64,000 nucleotides of DNA, taken from assembly GCF_014202035.1 (NCBI RefSeq), contig NZ_JACHFR010000001.1, forward strand, positions 372,001 through 436,000. The letters are read 5' to 3'. How positions within the stretch are numbered: the first letter of the stretch is position 1; each line of letters begins with the position of its first letter. Shown here one piece after another: positions 45,233-53,327 of this stretch. The position numbers and the translations under genes are program-made. This stretch comes from Treponema rectale (GTDB lineage Bacteria; Spirochaetota; Spirochaetia; Treponematales; Treponemataceae). Under the pieces are notes generated by a model. The model ran no database searches, was not told the DNA's origin, and saw only the letters and a list, made by a program, of their open reading frames with translations.

Positions 45233-47499
45233 GTTTTGAATCGATGAAGATAACTTACATAATAGTCTCCTGTGCCATTCTTGCCGTAATTGCTTTTTAC
45301 ATAAGGCTTGTTTATTACAAGGCAGGTTCCATGCGCAGGCATGTAAACATTATTATGATTCTTGGAGCTCTTGCTGTTTTTTTCTATACATTATTTGCCG
45401 TATCGGATAATTATATAATTGCACTGCTGATGTGCAGCTGTTATTTTATATGTACGGATTATCTAACTTATTTTATGATAAATTTTTCCGTTCATTATTC
45501 CGGAAATAAGGATTCAAACCGGTTACTAAAGATAAAGCTTTTGTTTAAAATACTGTGTCTTGCTGATACGGTTTCGCTTCTGGTAAATACATTTACCCGT
45601 CATACCTTTGATCTTCAGCAGGCCGTTGCCTTTAACGGTGTTATATACTGGCTCGTAATTTTTTCTCCGGTTCATTACATTCATCTTGGTTTCTGTTACA
45701 TTCAGTTTGCTACAGCCCTGATAATCCTTATACGTGCCTGTATACGGGTTGCTTCTCTCTATAAAGAAAAATTTATTACGGTAATTCTTGCTTACTGTTT
45801 TGTTATAATAGTAAACATGATCTGTTATTCTTCCGGACTCATAATTGATTTTTCTGTCTGGCTGTATGCAGTTCTTGCCGGTTTCATAAGCTATTATTCT
45901 ATTTTTACTTTTCCTGAATCTCTTGTTGAGAAACTTCTTAACCGCATAAATGAAACTATCAGTGAAATAATTATATGTTTTGATACTGCCGGAAACTGTA
46001 TCTATCATAACAAGGCTGCCGTCTATCTTTTTAATTCAAAGAATCATTTTGATAAGGTAAAGTGTCAGGCCTTTTACAATGAATGGAAGCAGCAGAACGG
46101 AACTTATTCATGTACCATCGACGGAGAAACTCATTACTTTATTGTAGAAAAAAATGTAATTGAATATTCCTCTGTTGTAATCGGTGATTATTTTTTACTA
46201 ACTGATAAGACTGCAGAGATTAATGCGGTAAAGCGGGAGCAGTATAACTGTACTCATGATGAACTTACAGGACTTTTGAACAGGGAAGGATTCTTTAAGA
46301 AAGTTGATGAGACTTTTGCCAGAAGTGAAAATGAAGAATGGATTATGGTCTGCACCAATGTTCAGGATTTCAAAATGATAAATGAAATTTTCGGAACTGA
46401 AACCGGAGACAGAATGCTTGTAAGGGGTGCTGAACTTTTACGTTCTTTTACGCATAAAGGAACTGTTTACGGAAGAATTGCAGATGATAAGTTTTCCATG
46501 TTCTTTAAGAAAAAATATTTTAATGAAACAGAATTCCGTAAGTATTATTACGAAATAAAGAAGATGATTGAATCAGATGCCTATGATCTTCACATGCAGT
46601 TTGGTATTTATGAAGTAAAGTCTAAGGATGAATCAGCTTCAGGAATGGTAGAAAAGGCCATGTTTGCCATGGATGAGATTCACGGTAATTACATGAAGCT
46701 CTTCAGTTATTTCGATTCTGATCTTATGGATAAGAGGCTTTCTGAAAAAAATATAATTGCAGATTTTGATGACGCCGTAAAAAATGAAGAGTTTGAACTG
46801 TATCTTCAGCCTCTGATTACAAATAATAAAAAGGCTTTCGGAGCTGAGGTTCTGGTAAGGTGGAATCATCCCCGTCGGGGCGTAATACTTCCGGATACTT
46901 TTGTACGTATTTATGAACAGTGCGGGCTTATTTCAAAACTTGATCTTTATATATGGAGAAAGGCCTGTGCACTTCTTAAAGAGTGGAAAGACAGGGGATT
47001 GACCGAACCGTATTTATGCGTAAATGTTTCTCCCGGAGATTTGTATTATTTTGATATATATAAAATATTTACGGAACTCACAGAAGAATTCGGAATAGAT
47101 CCTTCTCATCTTAATATTGAACTTACGGAAACCGTACTTCTTGCGGATTATAAAAAAGTTATGGAGCTTTTTAAGAGGCTTCAGGATTATGGATTTAAGA
47201 TAGAAATCGATGACTTTGGTTCAGGTTATTCTTCTCTTAATATGCTTAAGGATATTAATGCTGATATTTTGAAAATAGACATGCTGTTCCTTAATAAAAC
47301 TGCAAATTATGAAAAGAGCCGCAGAATTTTAAGTTCAATAATTTCTCTTGCAAATGAACTTAATATGAATGTAATTACTGAAGGGGTAGAGAATGAATCT
47401 CAGGTAAAGATGCTTACAGATTTAGGCTGCAATACTTTCCAGGGATATTATTTTTCAAAGCCCTTAACCGTTTCTGAATTCGAAAAAAAATATTTCTAG
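45229..47499 (+). CDS. Membrane GGDEF-EAL protein, EAL phosphodiesterase likely active
   Basis: A 756-residue protein with about seven N-terminal membrane helices (1-225), a PAS-like linker (EIIICFDTAGNCIYHNKAAV), a degenerate GGDEF domain (ADDKF in place of GGDEF) and a complete-looking EAL domain: AEVLVRWNHPRRG, NIELTET, EIDDFGSGYSSLNML, DILKID, VITEGVE and FQGYYFSKP. It should hydrolyse c-di-GMP. Same architecture as the preceding gene, to which it is translationally coupled (4-base overlap, GGAG site); the pair looks like an old duplication in which the first copy has lost catalysis. It ends into a strong bidirectional terminator. Confidence 0.9.
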   Translation: MSFESMKITYIIVSCAILAVIAFYIRLVYYKAGSMRRHVNIIMILGALAVFFYTLFAVSDNYIIALLMCSCYFICTDYLTYFMINFSVHYSGNKDSNRLLKIKLLFKILCLADTVSLLVNTFTRHTFDLQQAVAFNGVIYWLVIFSPVHYIHLGFCYIQFATALIILIRACIRVASLYKEKFITVILAYCFVIIVNMICYSSGLIIDFSVWLYAVLAGFISYYSIFTFPESLVEKLLNRINETISEIIICFDTAGNCIYHNKAAVYLFNSKNHFDKVKCQAFYNEWKQQNGTYSCTIDGETHYFIVEKNVIEYSSVVIGDYFLLTDKTAEINAVKREQYNCTHDELTGLLNREGFFKKVDETFARSENEEWIMVCTNVQDFKMINEIFGTETGDRMLVRGAELLRSFTHKGTVYGRIADDKFSMFFKKKYFNETEFRKYYYEIKKMIESDAYDLHMQFGIYEVKSKDESASGMVEKAMFAMDEIHGNYMKLFSYFDSDLMDKRLSEKNIIADFDDAVKNEEFELYLQPLITNNKKAFGAEVLVRWNHPRRGVILPDTFVRIYEQCGLISKLDLYIWRKACALLKEWKDRGLTEPYLCVNVSPGDLYYFDIYKIFTELTEEFGIDPSHLNIELTETVLLADYKKVMELFKRLQDYGFKIEIDDFGSGYSSLNMLKDINADILKIDMLFLNKTANYEKSRRILSSIISLANELNMNVITEGVENESQVKMLTDLGCNTFQGYYFSKPLTVSEFEKKYF

Positions 47500-47524
47500 T
47501 CAGCTTTAATTTACAGTCAGCTTC

Positions 47525-47575
47525 AAAAAAAAACGGATTTCTGAAGTTTTTAGATTTCAGAAATCCGTTAATTTT
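47525..47575. terminator. Bidirectional terminator between the EAL gene and glyA
   Basis: A perfect 13-bp stem (ACGGATTTCTGAA at 47533-47545 with its complement at 47556-47568) has an A-run on the left and a T-rich tail on the right. It can stop both converging transcripts. Confidence 0.85.
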
Positions 47576-47577
47576 GT

Positions 47578-49077
47578 TTATTTTACAAATTCTTTTTTAA
47601 GGAACTGAAGGTCAAGTTCCGGATAAAGAACATGCTTGCTGAGAAGGGATTGTACGCGCTTTTTAGCATCAGCTTCCACAGCCGGGTCAAGTTCAATCTT
47701 TCCCTTTGCAGGTTTGCCTTCTTTTGTAAGGCCTGGTTTTGTTCCTTTAAGTACAAGGTCAATGATTGAAGCAACTTCTTCCATATCCTTTTCGTTCATT
47801 CCCAGGGTTGTAAGACCTGGTGTTCCGATACGGATTCCGCTTGTCCACCATGCGCCGTTTTTGTCATAAGGAAGAGCATTTGCATTTGCAGTTACACCGC
47901 ACTTGAAGAGGGCTGCTTCTGCCTGTTTTCCTGTAAGTCCGTATGTGGTAACGTCTATGAGCATAAGGTGATTTTCTGTTCCGCCTGTCTGGAGAATCAT
48001 TCCTTTGTCCATGCAGGATTTTGCAAGTGCCTGTGCATTTTTTACGACGTTAGATGCATAGTCACGGTAAGCCTGTGTGTTAGCTTCTTTGAGTGCAACG
48101 GCTTTAGCTGCCATTACATGACCAAGCGGTCCTCCAAGAACCATAGGACAGCCTTTGTTTACATAATCAGTGAATTCTTTTTTGCAGAGAATGAGGGCTC
48201 CGCGTGGACCGCGAAGTGTTTTATGTGTAGTAGAAGTTACAACGTCTGCCCATTCAACAGGATTGTATTCACCTGTAAATACTTTTCCTGCAACAAGTCC
48301 GGCAAAGTGTGCCATATCTACCATAAGGACTGCACCGCATTTGTCTGCAATCTGGCGGAATCTTTTGAAGTTAATTTTTCTAGGGTATGCTGAGAAACCT
48401 GTAAGAAGAATCAGAGGTTTTACTTCCATTGCCTGCTTTTCAATTGCATCGTAGTCAAGAAGTCCGGTCTTTTCATCAACCCCGTAAGGATGACTTTCGA
48501 ACATACGTGCACTGACATTCATTTTATATCCGTGAGTAAGATGTCCGCCGCAGGAATAATCAAGACCCATAAGGCGCTGGTTTCCGAATCTTTTTCTGAG
48601 CATGTCAAACTGTTCTCCTGAAAGTTCTGCAAGGGATTTTACTCCCAGCTCTTCAAGAGTCGGCATTTCTACAGTTTTAGAAAGAATTGCCCAGTATGCA
48701 ACAAGGTTTGCATCTGCCCCTGAGTGAGGCTGAACGTAGGCATAGTCTGCACCAAAAAGTTTTTCTGCTTCACGGGCTGCCGTGTTTTCTACTGCGTCAA
48801 TGTTAACGCATCCGCCGTAGTATCTGTGTTCCGGAAATCCTTCTGCATATTTGTCAGTAAGCAGGTTTCCCATTGCAAGCTGTGTGCTTAAAGAACAATA
48901 GTTTTCTGAGGCAACAAGCTTAAGGTGTGAACGCTGGTTTTCCAGTTCGTTTACAACATCTGCGGCAATCTCCGGAGCAACCTGGCTTACGGTCTGAAGG
49001 TTAGCGACATAAGCAGTCATGGCTGCATTCAAAGAAGATCCTGCTTCTTTCAAATAGTTTTCAAGTGGTGTGGACAT
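47578..49077 (-). CDS. glyA: Serine hydroxymethyltransferase
   Basis: A 499-residue PLP enzyme interconverting serine and glycine while loading one-carbon units on tetrahydrofolate. It has LKLVASENYCS, DKYAEGFPEHRYYGGC and VQPHSGADAN; the PLP lysine is in TSTTHKTLRGPRGALI. It is longer than the E. coli enzyme (417), with an N-terminal extension of about 35 residues and an insert after the active-site region, as in other spirochaete-type enzymes. A GGGGAG ribosome site precedes the ATG, and it has its own promoter and terminator. Confidence 0.96.
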   Translation of the reverse strand: MSTPLENYLKEAGSSLNAAMTAYVANLQTVSQVAPEIAADVVNELENQRSHLKLVASENYCSLSTQLAMGNLLTDKYAEGFPEHRYYGGCVNIDAVENTAAREAEKLFGADYAYVQPHSGADANLVAYWAILSKTVEMPTLEELGVKSLAELSGEQFDMLRKRFGNQRLMGLDYSCGGHLTHGYKMNVSARMFESHPYGVDEKTGLLDYDAIEKQAMEVKPLILLTGFSAYPRKINFKRFRQIADKCGAVLMVDMAHFAGLVAGKVFTGEYNPVEWADVVTSTTHKTLRGPRGALILCKKEFTDYVNKGCPMVLGGPLGHVMAAKAVALKEANTQAYRDYASNVVKNAQALAKSCMDKGMILQTGGTENHLMLIDVTTYGLTGKQAEAALFKCGVTANANALPYDKNGAWWTSGIRIGTPGLTTLGMNEKDMEEVASIIDLVLKGTKPGLTKEGKPAKGKIELDPAVEADAKKRVQSLLSKHVLYPELDLQFLKKEFVK

Positions 49078-49106
49078 ACAAACTCCCCTTAAATAAAATT
49101 GCTGAT

Positions 49107-49135
49107 ATTGTAATTTACTCAGGCTAAACTTTCAA
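49107..49135 (-). promoter_or_regulatory. Sigma70-type promoter of glyA
   Basis: On the minus strand TTGAAA (49135-49130) and TACAAT (49112-49107) are 17 bp apart, about 30 bases before the glyA ATG. The leader is too short for a glycine riboswitch. Confidence 0.65.
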
Positions 49136-49224
49136 TCTCTAAGCCCCGGGGTAAAGGTGTAAATTTTTCGGACGAATATCTTAAAGTTTTTTTATTTTCT
49201 ATGGTAAAAATGGAAATGATTGTG

Positions 49225-49230
49225 TAGAAT
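49225..49230 (+). promoter_or_regulatory. -10 box before the glycosidase gene
   Basis: TAGAAT lies eight bases before the ATG at 49239, with no ribosome site between them and no clear -35. It suggests a leaderless or nearly leaderless transcript. Confidence 0.35.
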
Positions 49231-49238
49231 GTAAAGCT

Positions 49239-51644
49239 ATGAAGAACAGAATTTATTTAAACAATGACTGGGAATTCAGTGATGAATTTAATGAAAAAAT
49301 GCTTTCTCCTAAATTTAAGGGAAAATGGGAATCTGTACGCATTCCTCACTCTGTAACGGAAACTCCTTTTAATTCTTTTGATGAATCTATTTATCAGAAA
49401 ATCAGTTTGTACAGGAAATCTTTTAAAACTGAAACAGAATGGGCAGGTAAGAGAATTATTCTTACAGTTGGCGCTGCAGCTCATATGGCGGAAGTTTATC
49501 TTAACGGAGAAAAACTTGCTGAGCATAAGTGTGGTTATACAGCTTTCAGTGTAGACCTGTCTGATCATCTTGCACCGGCAGGAAAGGCCAATATTCTTGC
49601 AATAAAAGTAGACAGCCGTGAATCTCTGGACATTCCTCCTTTTGGCTATGTAATTGATTATATGACTTATGGCGGTATATACCGTGACGTTTATCTTGAT
49701 ATTAAGAATCCTGTTTATATTCAGGATGTATTTGTAAAGACTTCATCAAATCATCTTGAATCAGAGATAACGCTCGAAGGCGGTGATGTTCCTGAAGGTT
49801 ATACGGTTGAACAGAAAGTAGTCAGCGCAGCTTCTTTAGGGGGAGAACCGAGTGCCTGCATTACAACTGCTGCTGCAAAGAAAATCCTTACGGCCTGTGA
49901 TGCTTCTCCTGTTGTTGCATGGACGCTTGAAAATCCTGCCCTGTATAATCTTGTTACAGTGCTTAAAAATGAAAAGGGAAAGGCTGTAGATACAAAGACT
50001 GTCAGGTTTGGTTTCAGGGACATTCGTTTTGATGAAACTGGATTTTACCTCAATAATAAGAAGATTAAGCTCCGCGGACTTAACCGCCATCAGAGCTATC
50101 CGTATGTAGGTTATGCAATGCCTAAAAACATGCAGACAGATGATGCGGATATCCTTAAATATGAGCTTGGCCTTAATTATGTAAGGACTTCCCATTATCC
50201 ACAGAGTCATGCTTTCATTGACCGCTGTGATGAACTTGGACTTCTTGTGTTTACAGAAATTCCAGGCTGGCAGCATATAGGCGGCGAAAAATGGCAGGAT
50301 CAGGCTGTAGAAAATGTAAGGGAAATGATTCTTGAATATAGAAATCATCCAAGCATTTTTATGTGGGGTGTAAGGATTAATGAAAGCCAGGATAATGATG
50401 CCCTGTATACAAGAACAAATGAACTTGCCCATAAACTGGATTCTACCCGTCCTACAGGCGGAGTCCGCTTCCTTCAGCACAGTCATCTTCTTGAAGATGT
50501 CTATACTTTCAATGATTTTGTTCATGAAGGAAACAACAGGGGTACCCGCTTAAAGAAGAATGTTACTGACACAAAGAAGGGTTATCTTATCAGTGAATAT
50601 AACGGTCACATGTATCCTACAAAAACTTTTGATGATGAGCGTCATCGTACGGAACATGCCATCCGTCATGCAAATGTACTTGATTCTGTTGCAGGAGACG
50701 ATGAAATAGCCGGTTCTTCAGGATGGTGCGCTTTTGATTACAATACCCATAAGGATTTTGGAAGCGGAGACAGAATCTGTTATCACGGTGTTATGGATAT
50801 GTTCCGTAATCCGAAACTTGCAGCTTATGTTTACGGTATTCAGCAGGATAACAGCGTAACCGGAGACATTCTTGAGATAACAAGTTCCATGGATATCGGG
50901 GAATATCCGGGCGGAACAATTGACGGAATCTGGATTCTTACCAATGCAGACAGTGTTAAGCTTTATACCGGCAATACATTTATACGTGAGTACACTTCAG
51001 CTGACAGTCCGTATAAGAACCTTAAAAAGGGACCGATACCTCTGTTTGATGTAATCGGAAACCGTCTTGTTGATGAAGACGGAGTTAAACCATCTCATTC
51101 TGAGGCAATAAAGGAACTTCTTCGTGCTGCCCAGAAATATGGAATGGAAAAAATACCGTTTAAGTACAAGCTCAAGTTTGTAAAACTTCTTCTGTGCCGG
51201 GCTGTTACTTTTAAGAAACTTGAAAAGTTTTACTGGAAGTATATGGGAAGCTGGGGCGGTTCTCAGTCATCTCATAAATTTGAAGCTTATAAAGACGGAA
51301 AAATTGTAAAGACTGTCATAAAGACTCCCGGAAAGAAAACCGGAATTGAACTTAGTACCCGCAGGACGGAGCTTCTGGAAGAAGAAACCTATGATGCTGT
51401 TTGTGTAAATATCCGTGCTAAGGATGAGCATTTTAATCTTCAGCCATATTGTCAGGAAGCTGTCTCGCTTTCCGTAAAGGGACCGATAGCAATTATAGGT
51501 CCTTCTGTTGTTTCCCTTAAAGGAGGAATGGCAGGTACGTATGTAAAAACTCTTGGACGTGCAGGTAAAGCACAGCTTGTTGTTACAGACTGGCAGGGTA
51601 ATGAGACTTACATGAACTTTACCGTAAAAGTAAAGAAAATATAG
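49239..51644 (+). CDS. Glycoside hydrolase family 2 (beta-galactosidase/glucuronidase type)
   Basis: An 801-residue family 2 glycosidase. The sugar-binding jelly-roll domain (1-165) has MAEVYLNGEKLAEHKCGYTAF and GGIYRDVYL. An Ig-like domain follows, then the TIM barrel from about 275 (KLRGLNRHQSYP; LNYVRTSHYPQS). The acid/base Glu is E382 in WGVRINES, and the likely nucleophile is E453 in ISEYNGHMYPTK. The C-terminal 200 residues add further Ig-like domains. There is no signal peptide, so the substrate must be taken up first. The exact sugar is not clear; beta-galactosides or glucuronides are typical. No transporter gene is beside it. Confidence 0.9.
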   Translation: MKNRIYLNNDWEFSDEFNEKMLSPKFKGKWESVRIPHSVTETPFNSFDESIYQKISLYRKSFKTETEWAGKRIILTVGAAAHMAEVYLNGEKLAEHKCGYTAFSVDLSDHLAPAGKANILAIKVDSRESLDIPPFGYVIDYMTYGGIYRDVYLDIKNPVYIQDVFVKTSSNHLESEITLEGGDVPEGYTVEQKVVSAASLGGEPSACITTAAAKKILTACDASPVVAWTLENPALYNLVTVLKNEKGKAVDTKTVRFGFRDIRFDETGFYLNNKKIKLRGLNRHQSYPYVGYAMPKNMQTDDADILKYELGLNYVRTSHYPQSHAFIDRCDELGLLVFTEIPGWQHIGGEKWQDQAVENVREMILEYRNHPSIFMWGVRINESQDNDALYTRTNELAHKLDSTRPTGGVRFLQHSHLLEDVYTFNDFVHEGNNRGTRLKKNVTDTKKGYLISEYNGHMYPTKTFDDERHRTEHAIRHANVLDSVAGDDEIAGSSGWCAFDYNTHKDFGSGDRICYHGVMDMFRNPKLAAYVYGIQQDNSVTGDILEITSSMDIGEYPGGTIDGIWILTNADSVKLYTGNTFIREYTSADSPYKNLKKGPIPLFDVIGNRLVDEDGVKPSHSEAIKELLRAAQKYGMEKIPFKYKLKFVKLLLCRAVTFKKLEKFYWKYMGSWGGSQSSHKFEAYKDGKIVKTVIKTPGKKTGIELSTRRTELLEEETYDAVCVNIRAKDEHFNLQPYCQEAVSLSVKGPIAIIGPSVVSLKGGMAGTYVKTLGRAGKAQLVVTDWQGNETYMNFTVKVKKI

Positions 51645-51668
51645 TATTATCCCGTGGAAAACTGAAAA

Positions 51669-51714
51669 AAGCCCGGTAAAACGGTTTTGAAACTGTCTTA
51701 CCGGGCTTTTTTAT
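51669..51714. terminator. Bidirectional terminator between the glycosidase and the deaminase
   Basis: AAGCCCGGTAA (51669-51679) pairs with TTACCGGGCTT (51698-51708), followed by a T-run; an A-run lies on the left side, so it can work for both converging genes. Confidence 0.88.
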
Positions 51715-51715
51715 T

Positions 51716-51782
51716 GAGGGGGTAGTACAAACCCTCAAAACGGCGAAGTCAAGGCTTTAAGCGTTAGCGTGCCTTGACTCGA
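51716..51782. repeat. Paired inverted repeats of unknown type
   Basis: GAGGG (51716-51720) pairs with CCCTC (51732-51736). Then AGTCAAGGC (51747-51755) pairs with GCCTTGACT (51771-51779), extended by CG/CG with one bulged base. The second loop contains TTTAAGCGTTAGCG. It is next to, but separate from, the terminator. It may be a dispersed intergenic repeat; a single window cannot show that. Confidence 0.5.
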
Positions 51783-51813
51783 CGTATAAAACAAAGGCAC
51801 ATTTAAGTAATTT

Positions 51814-52869
51814 TTATGAAAGTTCCTTCTGACACTCAGGATGTTCGTCAAACCATTGGTTCCAGGCTTTTTCAACTTCATTGCAGTATTTTTTCTTTGC
51901 AGAATCAGAAATAAATGAATTCTTGAAACTGTTTTTTATTAAAGTCTTTAGTTCCTGCAGGGTAAATCCCAGTTCTTTATAAATGTTCCAGTATTCATCG
52001 ATAAGGGAAACCTTAAAGAAGGTTGGATCATCCGTGTTTATCGTAACGTTTACTCCTTCATCGAAGAGTTTCTTTACAGGATGTTCCTTAAAAGATTTTA
52101 CTATTGTATTTGTAAATACGTTGCTTGTAGGACAGATTTCAAGACAGGTTTGATTCTGTACCAGTTCTTTTATAAAATCTTCATCATTAACAGCTGTTAT
52201 TCCATGTCCGATACGTTCAGCTTTAAGAATATTAAGTGCATCTTTTATTGACTGACTGTCGCAGACTTCTCCGGCATGGGCTACAACATGAAGTCCTGCT
52301 TTCCTTGCTTTTTCAAATACATCCTTGAAGTCTTTTGCAGGGCCTGAAACCTCATTACCTCCCAGTCCGATACCGATTATTTCTGGACAGTTTTCTTTCA
52401 GAACAAGATCCAGGTTATTCATTGCGTTTTCCGTTCCAAAGGTACGGCTTACGTCGATTATCAGCTTTACGGTTCTGCCATGTTCTTTTTTTATTTTGTT
52501 AAGGCTTCTGCAGATAAGTTCCATCATTTGTGAAAAATCCCATCCTTTTTTCAGGTGGGAAGTCGGACTTATGAAGGTTTCACAGTATACAATATTGTTT
52601 TTTTCAAGATACTCAGAAAAATCGTTAAAAAGAAGTTCAAGGTCGTTTATATTAGTAAAATATTTTTGTATCTTTATGAATGAATCGAGAAAACCAGCCA
52701 GATCATCGTATGCAAAAAGCTCGTCATACTCTGCTGCTGTCATTTCTTTATTGAAACTGCGCTTGTAAACGGTTTTTATAGTACTGCGGCTTAATACTGC
52801 TTCTTCATGTATGTGAAGTTCAGCTTTTGGAAGTGCAGTAAGCAAACTATAAAATTCTGTCTTTCTCAT
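51814..52869 (-). CDS. Adenosine-deaminase-family enzyme
   Basis: A 351-residue metal-dependent hydrolase of the adenosine/adenine deaminase family. The marks are PKAELHIH (14-21, metal His19 and His21), VVAHAGE, RIGHG and INTDDP, the full zinc and catalytic set. After the first His pair the usual LEGS is replaced by EEAV, so the substrate pocket differs from standard adenosine deaminase and the base acted on is uncertain. Purine salvage is the likely context. The ATG at 52869 has no ribosome site; a TATAAT is seven bases upstream on this strand. Confidence 0.82.
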   Translation of the reverse strand: MRKTEFYSLLTALPKAELHIHEEAVLSRSTIKTVYKRSFNKEMTAAEYDELFAYDDLAGFLDSFIKIQKYFTNINDLELLFNDFSEYLEKNNIVYCETFISPTSHLKKGWDFSQMMELICRSLNKIKKEHGRTVKLIIDVSRTFGTENAMNNLDLVLKENCPEIIGIGLGGNEVSGPAKDFKDVFEKARKAGLHVVAHAGEVCDSQSIKDALNILKAERIGHGITAVNDEDFIKELVQNQTCLEICPTSNVFTNTIVKSFKEHPVKKLFDEGVNVTINTDDPTFFKVSLIDEYWNIYKELGFTLQELKTLIKNSFKNSFISDSAKKKYCNEVEKAWNQWFDEHPECQKELS

Positions 52870-52876
52870 GCTATTT

Positions 52877-52882
52877 ATTATA
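52877..52882 (-). promoter_or_regulatory. -10 box before the deaminase gene
   Basis: On the minus strand TATAAT (52882-52877) ends seven bases before the ATG, with no ribosome site; the -35 region is weak. It suggests a leaderless transcript. Confidence 0.45.
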
Positions 52883-52910
52883 ACATAAATGGTGGATAAA
52901 TAACAGTCAT

Positions 52911-52939
52911 TTGAAAAATATTCGGAAAGATATTAAAAT
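52911..52939 (+). promoter_or_regulatory. Sigma70-type promoter of the RNA-binding protein gene
   Basis: TTGAAA (52911-52916) and TAAAAT (52934-52939) are 17 bp apart, giving a leader of about 64 bases with GGAGAA before the ATG at 53010. Confidence 0.65.
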
Positions 52940-53009
52940 AATGCTGTTCAGAAAGCTGCGGGAATGAGTTTTTTGAGTTTTTAATAGTTTTTAGTATGGA
53001 GAATGTTTT

Positions 53010-53273
53010 ATGGCTAAGAAAGTTTATGCAGGTAATCTTAATTTTATTACAACTGAAGAATCTCTTAATGCGGCTTTTTCAAAATTCGGTCAGGTGAATT
53101 CTGCCGTTCTCATTAAGGACAGGGATACTAATCAGTCAAAAGGCTTTGGTTTTGTTGAATTTGAAAATGATGAAGATGCAGACCGTGCCATCGCTGCAAT
53201 GAACGGAAAAGAGTTTGACGGAAGAAAAATTCGTGTAAGCGTTGCAGAAGAGAAAAAACGCAGGTCTTTTTAA
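53010..53273 (+). CDS. RRM-type RNA-binding protein
   Basis: An 87-residue protein that is a single RNA recognition motif: RNP2 is KVYAGNL (4-10) and RNP1 is KGFGFVEF (44-51), with the usual helix-strand order and a basic C-terminus (EEKKRRSF). Such small proteins are common in spirochaetes and cyanobacteria and bind single-stranded RNA; the targets here are unknown. It has its own promoter and a GGAGAA ribosome site. Confidence 0.93.
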   Translation: MAKKVYAGNLNFITTEESLNAAFSKFGQVNSAVLIKDRDTNQSKGFGFVEFENDEDADRAIAAMNGKEFDGRKIRVSVAEEKKRRSF

Positions 53274-53292
53274 GCTGTATTTTTTTTCACAT

Positions 53293-53321
53293 TTGCATTT
53301 TATGGCACTGAGACTTATACT
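53293..53321 (+). promoter_or_regulatory. Promoter of the M28-like peptidase gene
   Basis: TTGCAT (53293-53298) and TATACT (53316-53321) are 17 bp apart. The ATG begins seven bases after the -10 box, at the expected +1, and there is no ribosome site, so the mRNA is probably leaderless. Confidence 0.55.
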
Positions 53322-53327
53322 TTTTAT

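Noticed and set aside
49078-49238. Glycine riboswitch before glyA
   Set aside because: The predicted leader is only about 20-25 bases long and no conserved riboswitch core was seen.
51747-51782. Integron attC site
   Set aside because: Some treponemes carry integrons and the element folds as a hairpin, but the R' (RYYYAAC) and R'' (GTTRRRY) ends are not in the right places and no cassette or integrase is nearby.
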